A stretch of DNA of 64,000 nucleotides, from NCBI GenBank assembly GCA_022760735.1, contig JAKELU010000008.1, positions 30,812-94,811 on the forward strand, in the 5' to 3' direction. How positions within the stretch are numbered: position 1 is the first letter of the stretch; each line of letters begins with the position of its first letter. This document shows, one piece after another, positions 48,452-56,598 of this stretch. The DNA is from Firmicutes bacterium FC7. Its GTDB lineage: Bacteria; Bacillota; Clostridia; Tissierellales; Tissierellaceae. The notes beneath the pieces were generated by a model. That model was not told the DNA's origin and did not search any database. It saw only the letters and a list, made by a program, of their open reading frames with translations. The position numbers and the translations under genes were made by a program.

Positions 48452-50038
48452 ATGAATAGAAAAGGTTTAACTCTAATAGAGGTAGTTTTAACAATTGCAA
48501 TATTTTCAATAGTAATTATAGTTTCATTTTCTCTATTAGGTATAAGTAGTAAACCACATAAAATAATAAGTAACGAGTTTTCAATTCAGTCTAATGTAAG
48601 AATTATTATGCAGAAGCTAACTGATTATGTAGTGGATTCAAGTGCAATTTTTATACATGATGACATTGAAGATGTTTTTACAGATAATGATATTTACTCC
48701 TTTGAAATCAACTCGACTGGAGTTGTTAAAGTAGATGAAGAATTTGTGACGAAATTTGGTAGACAAAGTGAGTTTAAAGATGCTTTAGAGAAATATAAAG
48801 GTTGGAACTTTTTAACCTTAAGCGCAGATGGAAAAGAATTGAGAGAATTTATTTATAAGGAGGAAGATGGTAAAGGATACTATGAATTTAATCGAGTTTT
48901 TGATCGAAAGCTAACTGATGAATTGGATATAGTGTTTGAGATAGATTTCAAAAAGAATTCTACTAATTATGAAGACAACCTACTATCATTTCAACTTGTG
49001 GGGAAAAACAGCGATAAAGATAAAGAACAGGTTAATATAACAACAGAAATTAAAGCTATTAATACTTTACAAGTAGTAGATAGATCTGGGTATAAACCAG
49101 GGAAAGTTTTGTTTTTTAGGAATAATTTAGATGCACAAGCAGCAATAGCTATGGTATTGGATAAATCAGGTAGCATGAAAGAGTATACATCAGTTAATGG
49201 AAAAAGTATTTCCAAAATAAGTGCTTTAAAAGACCAAGCTGAAGAACTTATTGACTCATTCTCAGCACTAGATAATGCAGAAATCAGCTTAATTCCTTTT
49301 AGTACAAATGCAAACAATCCATTAGGATTAACTTCATCTAGAGACACTATTACCTTAAATAGTTTTTTAAATAAAAATCTAAGTTACGCTAGTGGTGGAA
49401 CCAATATTGGTGATGGGATAAGAAGGGCTTATCATATATTAAAAAAATATAATGATGAGAGCTTAGCTAATAGAGAGGCGAACAAATATCTGATTATTTT
49501 GATGGATGGAGTACCTACTTATGCCAGTGTGAAAGGTAAAGAAGAATTTGCTGATAACAATAATTTAGGGCTAGTTTATAAAGATGACTCAGGACATGAA
49601 TGGTATAATTACAAAATCAAGCGGGAAAGAAAAATGGATCGGTATTTGTACATCAGACCTACTGAGTATGTCTTAGATAGCAATAATATCAACAATAAAA
49701 GCATACTAATAGGTGATGGTGGAGAAAATGAGTACAGTATATATTTTGGAATTCAATATATAAAAGAATTAGAGAAGAAATTAAATAATATAAATAATCT
49801 TAAAATATATTTAATTGGCTTCTTTACTAAAACAGGACCAGGTAAAATTGAAGATACACTTGAATATAAGCAATTTAAGGAGATTGAAAAAATACTATCA
49901 AAACCAGGACGTGAAGTAGATGGATATATATCTAATAATGGAGATCAGTTAAATATGGCAATAAATGATATTGAAGAATCAATAATAGGTAATTACTGGC
50001 GTATATATGGACCGAAGCAATATAAGGAAGATGAGTAA
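48452..50038 (+). CDS. Pseudopilin with von Willebrand factor A domain
   Basis: A 528-residue protein joining a class III signal (M-N-R-K-G then L-T-L-I-E5-V-V-L, cut after Gly5 by prepilin peptidase) to a large VWA domain (about 230-500). The metal-ion-dependent adhesion site looks complete: D237-K-S239-G-S241, Thr317 in S-G-G-T-N-I-G-D-G and Asp352 in L-M-D-G-V-P. VWA domains of this kind bind ligands through a divalent cation. Such a protein would be placed in, or at the tip of, a pilus as an adhesin. AGAGGAAG ribosome site. It overlaps the next gene by 8 bases. Ligand unknown. Confidence 0.82.
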   Translation: MNRKGLTLIEVVLTIAIFSIVIIVSFSLLGISSKPHKIISNEFSIQSNVRIIMQKLTDYVVDSSAIFIHDDIEDVFTDNDIYSFEINSTGVVKVDEEFVTKFGRQSEFKDALEKYKGWNFLTLSADGKELREFIYKEEDGKGYYEFNRVFDRKLTDELDIVFEIDFKKNSTNYEDNLLSFQLVGKNSDKDKEQVNITTEIKAINTLQVVDRSGYKPGKVLFFRNNLDAQAAIAMVLDKSGSMKEYTSVNGKSISKISALKDQAEELIDSFSALDNAEISLIPFSTNANNPLGLTSSRDTITLNSFLNKNLSYASGGTNIGDGIRRAYHILKKYNDESLANREANKYLIILMDGVPTYASVKGKEEFADNNNLGLVYKDDSGHEWYNYKIKRERKMDRYLYIRPTEYVLDSNNINNKSILIGDGGENEYSIYFGIQYIKELEKKLNNINNLKIYLIGFFTKTGPGKIEDTLEYKQFKEIEKILSKPGREVDGYISNNGDQLNMAINDIEESIIGNYWRIYGPKQYKEDE

Positions 50039-51434
50039 TGAAAAAAATAGTGGATTAACATTAATCGAAGTAATTCTATCAATTGCATTAATAGGTCTTA
50101 TTGCATCAATATTCTTGCCTTCAATGATGTCAAGCCTTTCCATGATGTTTAGGGCAAAAGATTTAACTGAAGAAATATATAGAGCAAGGCAGGATATCGA
50201 TAAGGAAATAGAGACTGTACGTTCTAATAAAATTGTTGATGATAACAAAGAGTATGTCTATTTATTTGGTAAAAAAATAGACGGTGACTGGATTTCACAA
50301 CCTATTTCTAATAATTATGACATTAGAGTTTTTATACCTGAAGTTCCTGAGGTTGAAAATCATAGACTAATAGAAATATTACCTAAAATAGATACTGATT
50401 CTGTAGAGATTATCACAAAAGGGCCTATTTATGGATTTGGAGCAGTACAAAAATTAGAAGGATCAAGTGGAATCTTAGAAGATAACACTAACTACTATAA
50501 AAGCTTATATAATTGGTACATATCTAAACCTGGTTTTGAAGGATATGTACCTGATATAGTTGATAACTCAAATGAAGGAACTTTTGGAAGCAGATATCCT
50601 TCATGGCCTGAAGACTATATAAGGATAACTAAAGATTATTTGCAAACTAATAAAGAATTAGGAGACTTAAAAAGCTATGTAAGCGATTATCAAGGTAGAC
50701 ACATTGTTTATACAATAACACCAGTATCTAACATTGGTATGTTTGGAATTGAAGTTCCAAGTAAACCTGTATTTTTAGTAGGCCTTCCAGTGCTAAGTCT
50801 ATATATACATTTAGATGTTGATACTGTTCAGCAGGAGATAACAGAAGAAAATGAGGTACAAATGGTATGGGAGGACATATTAAATAGTAGTAATATAAAA
50901 ACTGAACAGGCAATCACTTTTAAATACCTTGAGAATTTAGGTAAGTTTGCGGAGTTTAATAATAAAAAGGCAACTATAAAGACTAGCCGTTCAATGGATA
51001 CTTTTACAATATTTGTAGTATTAAATAGAACTTCTTCTGAAGCAAACAAATCATATAATATATTAAGTAGGTATGATGGTAGTAAGGGGTGGAAGCTTCA
51101 TTTAGAAGAAGGTAAAATTGGCTTGGTTGCTGGTGATTATGGAATTAATACTAATGTATTAATTGATAATCAAAAACATGTAATAACTTATCAAGTAACA
51201 AAGGGTACAAATAATGGAACAGTTAAGCTATTGCTTGATAAGGAAGAATTAGATAATAAAAATAATATAAATACCAGCAATATAAGCTATGGAGGAAATA
51301 TTATTATTGGGGATGATAATTCAGAAATTAATTCATATGAAATGATTATTTATGATTATGCTTTAACTAGTGATGAGATAAATAAAGTAAATGACTATTT
51401 ACTGAATAAACATAAAATTAATATTGAACCATAG
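50031..51434 (+). CDS. Pseudopilin with C-terminal LamG/concanavalin-like domain
   Basis: A 467-residue protein with a prepilin signal (N-S-G then L-T-L-I-E5-V-I-L-S-I-A-L-I-G-L) and a middle region of unknown fold (about 60-300). A C-terminal LamG-like lectin/glucanase fold follows (about 320-465: D-T-F-T-I-F-V-V-L-N-R, G-W-K-L-H-L-E-E-G-K-I-G-L-V, I-I-I-G-D-D-N-S-E and Y-D-Y-A-L-T-S-D-E-I). LamG domains bind sugars, proteins or matrix. The start at 50031 begins inside the VWA pseudopilin stop region (ATGAGTAA overlap), so translation is coupled. An upstream TTG/ATG extension at 50007 is unlikely. Confidence 0.8.
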   Translation: MSNEKNSGLTLIEVILSIALIGLIASIFLPSMMSSLSMMFRAKDLTEEIYRARQDIDKEIETVRSNKIVDDNKEYVYLFGKKIDGDWISQPISNNYDIRVFIPEVPEVENHRLIEILPKIDTDSVEIITKGPIYGFGAVQKLEGSSGILEDNTNYYKSLYNWYISKPGFEGYVPDIVDNSNEGTFGSRYPSWPEDYIRITKDYLQTNKELGDLKSYVSDYQGRHIVYTITPVSNIGMFGIEVPSKPVFLVGLPVLSLYIHLDVDTVQQEITEENEVQMVWEDILNSSNIKTEQAITFKYLENLGKFAEFNNKKATIKTSRSMDTFTIFVVLNRTSSEANKSYNILSRYDGSKGWKLHLEEGKIGLVAGDYGINTNVLIDNQKHVITYQVTKGTNNGTVKLLLDKEELDNKNNINTSNISYGGNIIIGDDNSEINSYEMIIYDYALTSDEINKVNDYLLNKHKINIEP

Positions 51435-51463
51435 AGTAATTTAAAAAATTAAGGAGGTATCCC

Positions 51464-51784
51464 ATGATTTCAACAACAACCCCAACAATCGAAGGTAAAG
51501 AAATAGTTGAATACAAAGGAATAGTTTTCGGTGAAGTAATATCAGGAGTAGACTTTATTAAGGATATTGCTGCTGGGCTTTCCAATTTCTTTGGAGGAAG
51601 ATCAGGTTCATATGAAGGAGAACTAATTAAAGCTAGGGAAGAAGCATTGAGAGAAATGGAATCTAGAGCAATGAAATTAGGTGCTAACGCAGTAGTAGGA
51701 GTAGATATAGACTATGAAATTCTAGGTTCAGCAAATAATATGCTAATGGTAACAGCATCTGGAACCGCAGTAGTTGTTAAATAA
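51464..51784 (+). CDS. YbjQ family (DUF74) protein
   Basis: A 106-residue protein matching the YbjQ/UPF0145 family: [11 protein letters not shown] at the start, [14 protein letters not shown] in the middle and [12 protein letters not shown] near the end. It forms pentamers in known structures and has been linked to heavy-metal binding without firm function. AAGGAGG precedes the ATG. It is followed by its own terminator and does not share the pilin promoter with certainty. Confidence 0.9.
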   Translation: MISTTTPTIEGKEIVEYKGIVFGEVISGVDFIKDIAAGLSNFFGGRSGSYEGELIKAREEALREMESRAMKLGANAVVGVDIDYEILGSANNMLMVTASGTAVVVK

Positions 51785-51827
51785 ACAATTGTAGTAATTC
51801 CTAAAATTTTGGATTATGTACAATAAT

Positions 51828-51871
51828 GACTTTATATGCTAAAATAAATGAATGCATATAAGGTCTTTTTT
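51828..51871 (+). terminator. Terminator of ybjQ
   Basis: A 12-bp stem with a G-T pair (51828-51839 with 51854-51865) followed by six T residues. Confidence 0.85.
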
Positions 51872-51894
51872 ATTATCATAATCTTGGAGGATAT

Positions 51895-53244
51895 ATGAGA
51901 TTGTTCAAAGATAAAATATTTTTAAAATCAATGCTTGCTATAGCAATTCCAATAGCATTACAAAACTTAATTACATCATCACTTAATATGTTAGATACAT
52001 TGATGATTAGTAGTCTAGGACAAGCTAGTATAGCAGCGGTAGGTTTAGCAAATCAAGTGTTTTTCTTATTTAATCTTCTTACCTTTGGCATAAATAGTGG
52101 CTCATCAATATTTATTGCGCAATATTGGGGTAAAGAAGATGTATCAAGTATTAGAAAGGTATTAGGTCTTGCCCTAACTTTAAGTTTAATACTTAGCATT
52201 GTATTTACATCAATAGCCTTTATTTTGCCTGAACTTGTAATGTCTCTACTAATTCAGGAACAAGAGGTTATACGTATAGGAAGTAAATATCTAAGAGTAG
52301 TGTCATTGTCTTATTTAAGTACAGCTATAAGTTTTGCATATAGTGTAGCTTTAAGAACAACTGGTAGACCAAATGTACCAATGAAATTATCTTTAATTTC
52401 TGTTTTAACTAATGTATTTTTCAACTATATTTTGATATTTGGAAAATTAGGATTACCTGCAATGGGAGTTGTAGGGGCTGCATGGGGTACTGTAATAGCA
52501 AGAACAGTAGAGATTGTATTTACAATATATGCAGTATATAAGCCAAAAGGTGTCTTAGCAGCTAATATAAATGAATTATTGGGTTGGACTAAAGATTTTG
52601 CTTTAAAATATCTTAGAACAACTTATCCCGTTATTATTGCTGAGGGTGCTTGGTCCTTAGGACAAGTTCTTTACTCAATTGCATACGCTAAGCTAGGTGA
52701 AGAAGCTGCTGCTGCAATCCAAATTACTAATACTATACAAAATGTATTCTTTGTTTTAGTTAGAGGTATTTGCAATGCTTGTACTGTAATGATAGGAAGT
52801 AAAATAGGAAGTGGAGATGAGAAAGGTAGCTATGAATACGCTAAAAATTTTATGATTCTTTCTACTTTGCTTGGAATTATTTTAGGGATTATTCAGGCTA
52901 CGACTCCAAAATTAACCCTGATGCTGTTTGCTGGCCTTAATGCCAGTCTCTATGAGGTATCTAGAAAGTTATTAATTGTAATGGGATTAACCTTTGCTAT
53001 TAGAGTATTTAATTCTACTATGATAGTAGGCGTCTTAAGAGGTGGCGGTGATACTACCTACGGTATGTTAGTAGATATAGGAAGCGTATGGCTTATAGGT
53101 GTGCCTATTGCATTTATAGGAGTTTTAATTTTTAGATTACCAATATATTATGTTTTTGCCCTAGTTACAATAGAAGAAGTGTTTAAAGTAATAGCAACTT
53201 TACCAAGGATGCTATCTAAAAAGTGGATAAAAAATATTACATAA
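51895..53244 (+). CDS. MATE family efflux transporter (NorM/VmrA-like)
   Basis: A 449-residue, twelve-helix antiporter with the MATE pattern A-I-P-I-A-L-Q-N-L-I-T-S-S-L-N-M-L-D at the start and Y-A-K-L-G-E-E-A-A-A-A-I-Q-I-T in the second half. It is only distantly similar to the MATE gene at 41668. Substrate unknown. GGAGG is 4 bases from the ATG. It forms a single-gene unit with a terminator after it. Confidence 0.88.
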   Translation: MRLFKDKIFLKSMLAIAIPIALQNLITSSLNMLDTLMISSLGQASIAAVGLANQVFFLFNLLTFGINSGSSIFIAQYWGKEDVSSIRKVLGLALTLSLILSIVFTSIAFILPELVMSLLIQEQEVIRIGSKYLRVVSLSYLSTAISFAYSVALRTTGRPNVPMKLSLISVLTNVFFNYILIFGKLGLPAMGVVGAAWGTVIARTVEIVFTIYAVYKPKGVLAANINELLGWTKDFALKYLRTTYPVIIAEGAWSLGQVLYSIAYAKLGEEAAAAIQITNTIQNVFFVLVRGICNACTVMIGSKIGSGDEKGSYEYAKNFMILSTLLGIILGIIQATTPKLTLMLFAGLNASLYEVSRKLLIVMGLTFAIRVFNSTMIVGVLRGGGDTTYGMLVDIGSVWLIGVPIAFIGVLIFRLPIYYVFALVTIEEVFKVIATLPRMLSKKWIKNIT

Positions 53245-53275
53245 TACCCTAATTATAAAAGGGTATTATATTTTT
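53242..53275 (+). terminator. Terminator of the second MATE gene
   Basis: TAATACCC (53242-53249) and GGGTATTA (53261-53268) form an 8-bp stem with an 11-base loop followed by a T-run. Confidence 0.75.
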
Positions 53276-53307
53276 ATTGGGGTATAAAACATTAAGAGGT
53301 GATTAGT

Positions 53308-54147
53308 TTGGATAGAAAAATAAAAGAATACTTTATTAGTAAGCCAGCTAAGGATGGAGCAGGTGTAAAATTATATCGTGCCTTTGGATACCATGATATT
53401 CCTAAATTTGACCCTTTCTTGATGATGGACTTCTTTGACTCAACAAATCCAGATGATTATATAAAGGGATTTCCATGGCATCCACATAGAGGAATTGAGA
53501 CTGTAACGTACTTAGTATATGGGACAATAGAACATCAAGATAGTCTTGGTAACAAAGGTGTTATTAGAGATGGAGATTGTCAGTGGATGACAGCTGGTTC
53601 TGGAATACTACATCAAGAGATGCCAAAAGCAAGCCCAAGAATGTTAGGAGTTCAAATTTGGTTAAACTTACATGCTAAAAACAAGATGACGCCACCAAAA
53701 TATAAAGATATCAGCAAGGATATGATTCCAGTATATAGAGATGAAAAAGAAGTAGTTCACATAATTGCAGGAAATTATAAGGGCTTTATAGGACCTATGA
53801 AGGGTGGAGAAGAAATAGAACCAATTTTCCTTGACGTTGAATTAGCTCCTAAATCAGAATTCGTATTCAACTTGGAATCTACATTTAATGCTTATGCATT
53901 TTTAATTCAAGGAGAAGCAAATTTTGATGTGGATAATGAAAATTTAGTTTACTATCCGAAAGGTGTTTTATATGGAGAAGGGGATTCAATAAGAATCAAT
54001 ACTAAGGAGAAAGCAGCAAGATTTCTACTTCTAGCAGGGAAGAAAATTAATGAGCCAGTAGCTTGGGGTGGACCGATAGTAATGAATACGAAAGAAGAGT
54101 TGAATTTAGCATTTAAGGAATTGGATGAAGGTACGTTTATAAAATAA
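53308..54147 (+). CDS. Pirin family protein
   Basis: A 279-residue bicupin. The N-terminal cupin keeps the metal ligands in H-P-H-R-G-I-E-T-V-T-Y and I-E-H-Q-D-S, followed by the pirin-typical Q-W-M-T-A-G-S-G-I-L-H-Q-E-M. Some pirins are quercetin dioxygenases; others bind regulators. The role here is unknown. TTG at 53308 is preferred because GAGGTG (53296-53301) lies 6 bases upstream; the GTG at 53299 is inside that site. It ends at a hairpin at 54147 and is followed by the selenoprotein gene. Confidence 0.87.
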   Translation: MDRKIKEYFISKPAKDGAGVKLYRAFGYHDIPKFDPFLMMDFFDSTNPDDYIKGFPWHPHRGIETVTYLVYGTIEHQDSLGNKGVIRDGDCQWMTAGSGILHQEMPKASPRMLGVQIWLNLHAKNKMTPPKYKDISKDMIPVYRDEKEVVHIIAGNYKGFIGPMKGGEEIEPIFLDVELAPKSEFVFNLESTFNAYAFLIQGEANFDVDNENLVYYPKGVLYGEGDSIRINTKEKAARFLLLAGKKINEPVAWGGPIVMNTKEELNLAFKELDEGTFIK

Positions 54148-54174
54148 ATGGGTTTAGATACCCATTATTTTTTT
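54147..54174 (+). terminator. Terminator of the pirin gene
   Basis: A 7-bp stem, AATGGGT (54147-54153) with ACCCATT (54160-54166), followed by seven T residues. Confidence 0.75.
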
Positions 54175-54242
54175 CTAAAATAGTTAATATGACTGAATAA
54201 TGGTATAATATACAAATGAAAGATTAAGTATGGAGGTTTTGT

Positions 54243-54605
54243 ATGAAATATACATTGATATGTTATCCTAGATGAACAACCTGTAAAAAAGCCAAGGATT
54301 GGCTAGACAAGAATAATATAGAATACGAAGAAAGAAATATAAAAGATAATAATCCTAATGAACGTGAATTAACAGAATGGATATCTAATAGTAACTATCC
54401 AATTAAAAAGTTCTTTAACACAAGTGGAACCTTATATAGAGAACTAAAAATAAAAGAAAAGCTATCTAATATGTCAGAAGATGAACAGATAAAGTTATTA
54501 GCCACAGATGGTATGCTGGTTAAAAGACCTATTTTAATAGGAGATGATTGTATATTAGTAGGTTTTAAGGAAGATGAGTGGAAAATCCTGAACTCAGGGA
54601 GGTAA
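54243..54605 (+). CDS. ArsC/Spx-like thioredoxin-fold selenoprotein (in-frame TGA = Sec11)
   Basis: A single frame runs from the ATG at 54243 (GGAGG at 54232-54236) to the TAA at 54603, interrupted only by TGA at 54273-54275. Read as selenocysteine, it gives 120 residues: C7-Y-P-R-U11-T-T-C14-K-K-A-K-D-W-L near the start, W-I-S-N-S-N-Y-P-I-K-K-F-F-N-T-S-G and L-V-K-R-P-I-L-I-G. These are hallmark motifs of the ArsC/Spx/YffB family. The TGA replaces exactly the first Cys of the redox C-x-x-C. A short stem-loop follows at the distance expected of a bacterial SECIS. There is no other stop or frameshift. Gene callers would miss or split it. Role: probably a thiol/selenol oxidoreductase. It ends in the ribosome site of the next gene. 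Confidence 0.85.
54276..54308 (+). promoter_or_regulatory. Candidate bacterial SECIS element
   Basis: AGCC (54290-54293) and GGCT (54301-54304) form a short stem with the seven-base loop AAGGATT, extendable by an A-T pair or so. The loop begins 18 bases after the TGA. Bacterial SECIS loops lie about 16-37 bases after the Sec codon and carry a G near the loop start. Here the first G is the third loop base, so the match is fair, not perfect. Confidence 0.55.
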
Positions 54606-54607
54606 AA

Positions 54608-55957
54608 ATGGAGTTAAAAGTCGGAGATATTCTAACAGGAGAAATTATAGATTTTACTCATGAAGGTAATGGAATTTTAAAGGTAGATAATTTTGCAATT
54701 TTCGTTCCCAATGGAGTAATAGGAGATAAAGTTGAAATTAAGTTAACTCAACTTAAAAAAAATTTTGGCTTAGGAGCTATTTTAAAATATATCGAGTTAT
54801 CACCAGATAGGATAGAAAATCAGATTGAATCTACAAGTGGGGAAATTCCATTAGTAAATTATAAATATAATAAGCAATTGGAATGGAAAAAACATAAGGT
54901 TACCATGGACCTGCTAAAGTTTGCAGGTCTTTCTGACGTTAATGTATGTGATACTATTGGAATGATATTACCCTATAGGTATAGAAATCATACACAGATT
55001 CCAGTTGGAAGTAAGAACGGAGATGCTATACTAGGATTTTACCAGAAAGGTAGCCACGATGTTGTTGATATGGAAGGGAGCATATTACAACCCGAAGTTG
55101 CTGATAAGATATTGAATGTAATTAGAAAATGGATAAATAAATATAATATAAAGCCATATGACAGAAGGACTAACAAGGGAGTACTTAGACATGTTGGAAT
55201 AAGGACAAATTTTAAAGATGAAGCAATGGTAATTTTAGTTACTGCGAGTGAATCATTGCCTAATAAGAAAGATCTAGTTGGAATGTTAACTACAGAAATT
55301 GAGAATGTGGTGAGCATATATCAAAATATAAACAATTTAAAATCAGCACCAACCTATGGCAGAAAATATATAAAGTTGTTTGGAGAGGACAGGTTAATAG
55401 ATTGCCTAGGAAATTTTGAGTTTTACATATCACCTAATTCCTTCTTCCAAGTAAATAGAACTCAAGCAGAGGTTTTATATAATAAGGCCTTAGAATATTT
55501 AGATTTACAAATTGATGATGAAGTCTTTGATATATATTGTGGTATTGGTACCATATCCCTCTTTGTAGCAAATAAAGCAAAGAGAGTTTATGGAATTGAG
55601 TCAGTAAAGGCAGCAATTGATGACGCAAAGGAAAATGCAATATTAAATAATATAAGCAATGCTGAGTTTATAGTAGGAAAAGCAGAGGAAGTCTTTCCAG
55701 AACTAATGAATAAAGGTATAAGTGGAAATAAGGTAGTGGTAGACCCACCAAGAAAAGGCTGTGAAAAAGAAGTCCTAGAGGCAATTGTAAAATTAAATCC
55801 CGAAAGAGTAGTTTATGTATCATGTAATCCAACTACAATGGCAAGAGATGTGAAGTACTTGTTAGAAAATGGATACGAAGTGAAAGAAGTGCAGCCAGTG
55901 GATATGTTTCCTCATACATTCCATGTGGAGTGTGTTGTGTTGATAGAGAAGGAATAG
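54608..55957 (+). CDS. rlmD: 23S rRNA (uracil-C5)-methyltransferase, RlmD/TrmA family
   Basis: A 449-residue SAM-dependent RNA methyltransferase with an N-terminal TRAM RNA-binding domain (about 1-60) and a Rossmann catalytic domain. Motifs: D-I-Y-C-G-I-G-T-I-S, V-V-D-P-P-R-K-G-C and the nucleophile in Y-V-S-C-N-P-T-T-M-A-R-D. The C-x5-C-x2-C Fe-S motif found in E. coli RlmD after the TRAM domain is absent (S-P-D-R-I-E-N-Q-I-E-S), as in other cluster-free relatives. The start at 54608 uses AGGGAGG in the end of the selenoprotein gene. U747 versus U1939 specificity cannot be told. Confidence 0.88.
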   Translation: MELKVGDILTGEIIDFTHEGNGILKVDNFAIFVPNGVIGDKVEIKLTQLKKNFGLGAILKYIELSPDRIENQIESTSGEIPLVNYKYNKQLEWKKHKVTMDLLKFAGLSDVNVCDTIGMILPYRYRNHTQIPVGSKNGDAILGFYQKGSHDVVDMEGSILQPEVADKILNVIRKWINKYNIKPYDRRTNKGVLRHVGIRTNFKDEAMVILVTASESLPNKKDLVGMLTTEIENVVSIYQNINNLKSAPTYGRKYIKLFGEDRLIDCLGNFEFYISPNSFFQVNRTQAEVLYNKALEYLDLQIDDEVFDIYCGIGTISLFVANKAKRVYGIESVKAAIDDAKENAILNNISNAEFIVGKAEEVFPELMNKGISGNKVVVDPPRKGCEKEVLEAIVKLNPERVVYVSCNPTTMARDVKYLLENGYEVKEVQPVDMFPHTFHVECVVLIEKE

Positions 55958-56235
55958 GTTGAAATAGCTAGGTTTAAGGCATTTTAAGTGAATATGTAGG
56001 TGTGTTTTATTTCCCCTAGATGATGAGTTTAGGGGAAGTTTTATTTAGGGGGTCTATTGTGTACGCGAAAGTGATACTATTTGGCGAAAAAGATTAAGGT
56101 TTATTATTATTGCTTATTTCGAAGTTATATAAGTTCCCTATGGATAACAATAATGTTTCTAGCGATTTATTCATAAATATGTTATAATAAATTCTCTAAG
56201 CTTAAAAATACCGCTTATTTGATAGAAGGTAAATT
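55958..56235. other. Intergenic region with a terminator-like hairpin
   Basis: No gene is seen. A hairpin TTCCCCTA/TAGGGGAA (56011-56018 with 56030-56037) followed by GTTTTATTTA is the likely end of the rlmD transcript. The rest is AT-rich with many stops on both strands. It marks the change from conserved chromosome to the accessory island. Confidence 0.6.
56011..56044 (+). terminator. Terminator after rlmD
   Basis: An 8-bp perfect stem with an 11-base loop and a T-rich tail, about 55 bases after the rlmD stop. Confidence 0.7.
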
Positions 56236-56564
56236 ATGATTAATAGAAAAATCGGTGAACCAAATATTGAAGCAGCTGTTCTGTATATTTTATTTACGCG
56301 TGGTCCTCAAAGAACCCAACCAACAAGCCAACTAAAGAGTACGTTATGACTTTATTAAATCCTGTAGGTATTAATCTAGAACCTTTATGATAGAAATGAT
56401 ACTACTATCCATCAAATTATTGGGAATATTGCTTCACATCGTAATACCTCTTCAAATAACTTAATTAATAGAGGTTTGGTGCATTACGATGTAATAGTTT
56501 AACGATAACATCTGATGGTATTGCTGCACTTGATAATTACATACTCTCGGGATTGATAATTTAA
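56236..56564 (+). pseudogene. Decayed gene with winged-helix-like C-terminal part
   Basis: An ATG at 56236 (GAAGGT upstream) opens I-N-R-K-I-G-E-P-N-I-E-A-A-V-L-Y-I-L-F-T-R-G-P-Q-R-T-Q-P-T. The protein sense then moves between frames: Y-V-M-T-L-L-N-P-V-G-I-N-L-E-P-L, next D-T-T-I-H-Q-I-I-G-N-I-A-S-H-R-N, and then S-N-N-L-I-N-R-G-L-V-H-Y-D and S-L-T-I-T-S-D-G-I-A-A-L-D-N-Y to a TAA at 56564. At least two or three small indels are needed to join these. The tail resembles a winged helix. The family is not recognised. Its place beside the methyltransferases suggests a lost part of a restriction or defence locus. Confidence 0.55.
56436..56492. repeat. Two-armed inverted repeat
   Basis: ACATCGTAAT (56436-56445) mirrors ATTACGATGT (56483-56492), and ACCTCT (56446-56451) mirrors AGAGGT (56470-56475) inside it. 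The arms lie within the decayed gene at 56236. They fold into a long hairpin with one internal bulge. Confidence 0.5.
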
Positions 56565-56598
56565 ATAATTAATATAGTGACATATTACATCAGATGTT
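56507..56598. repeat. 11-bp inverted repeat, 70-base spacer
   Basis: AACATCTGATG (56507-56517) is exactly mirrored by CATCAGATGTT (56588-56598). The spacer includes the end of the decayed gene. It may be a remnant of a mobile-element end or simple chance. Confidence 0.4.

Noticed and set aside
54243..54605. Pseudogene by nonsense mutation
   Set aside because: A random stop would not be expected to fall exactly on the catalytic Cys codon, the remaining frame is undamaged, and a hairpin follows at SECIS distance. It remains the main alternative until Sec genes are checked.
56236..56340. Intact small gene of 34 codons starting at 56236
   Set aside because: The protein sense continues past its stop in other frames, so it is a broken longer gene.
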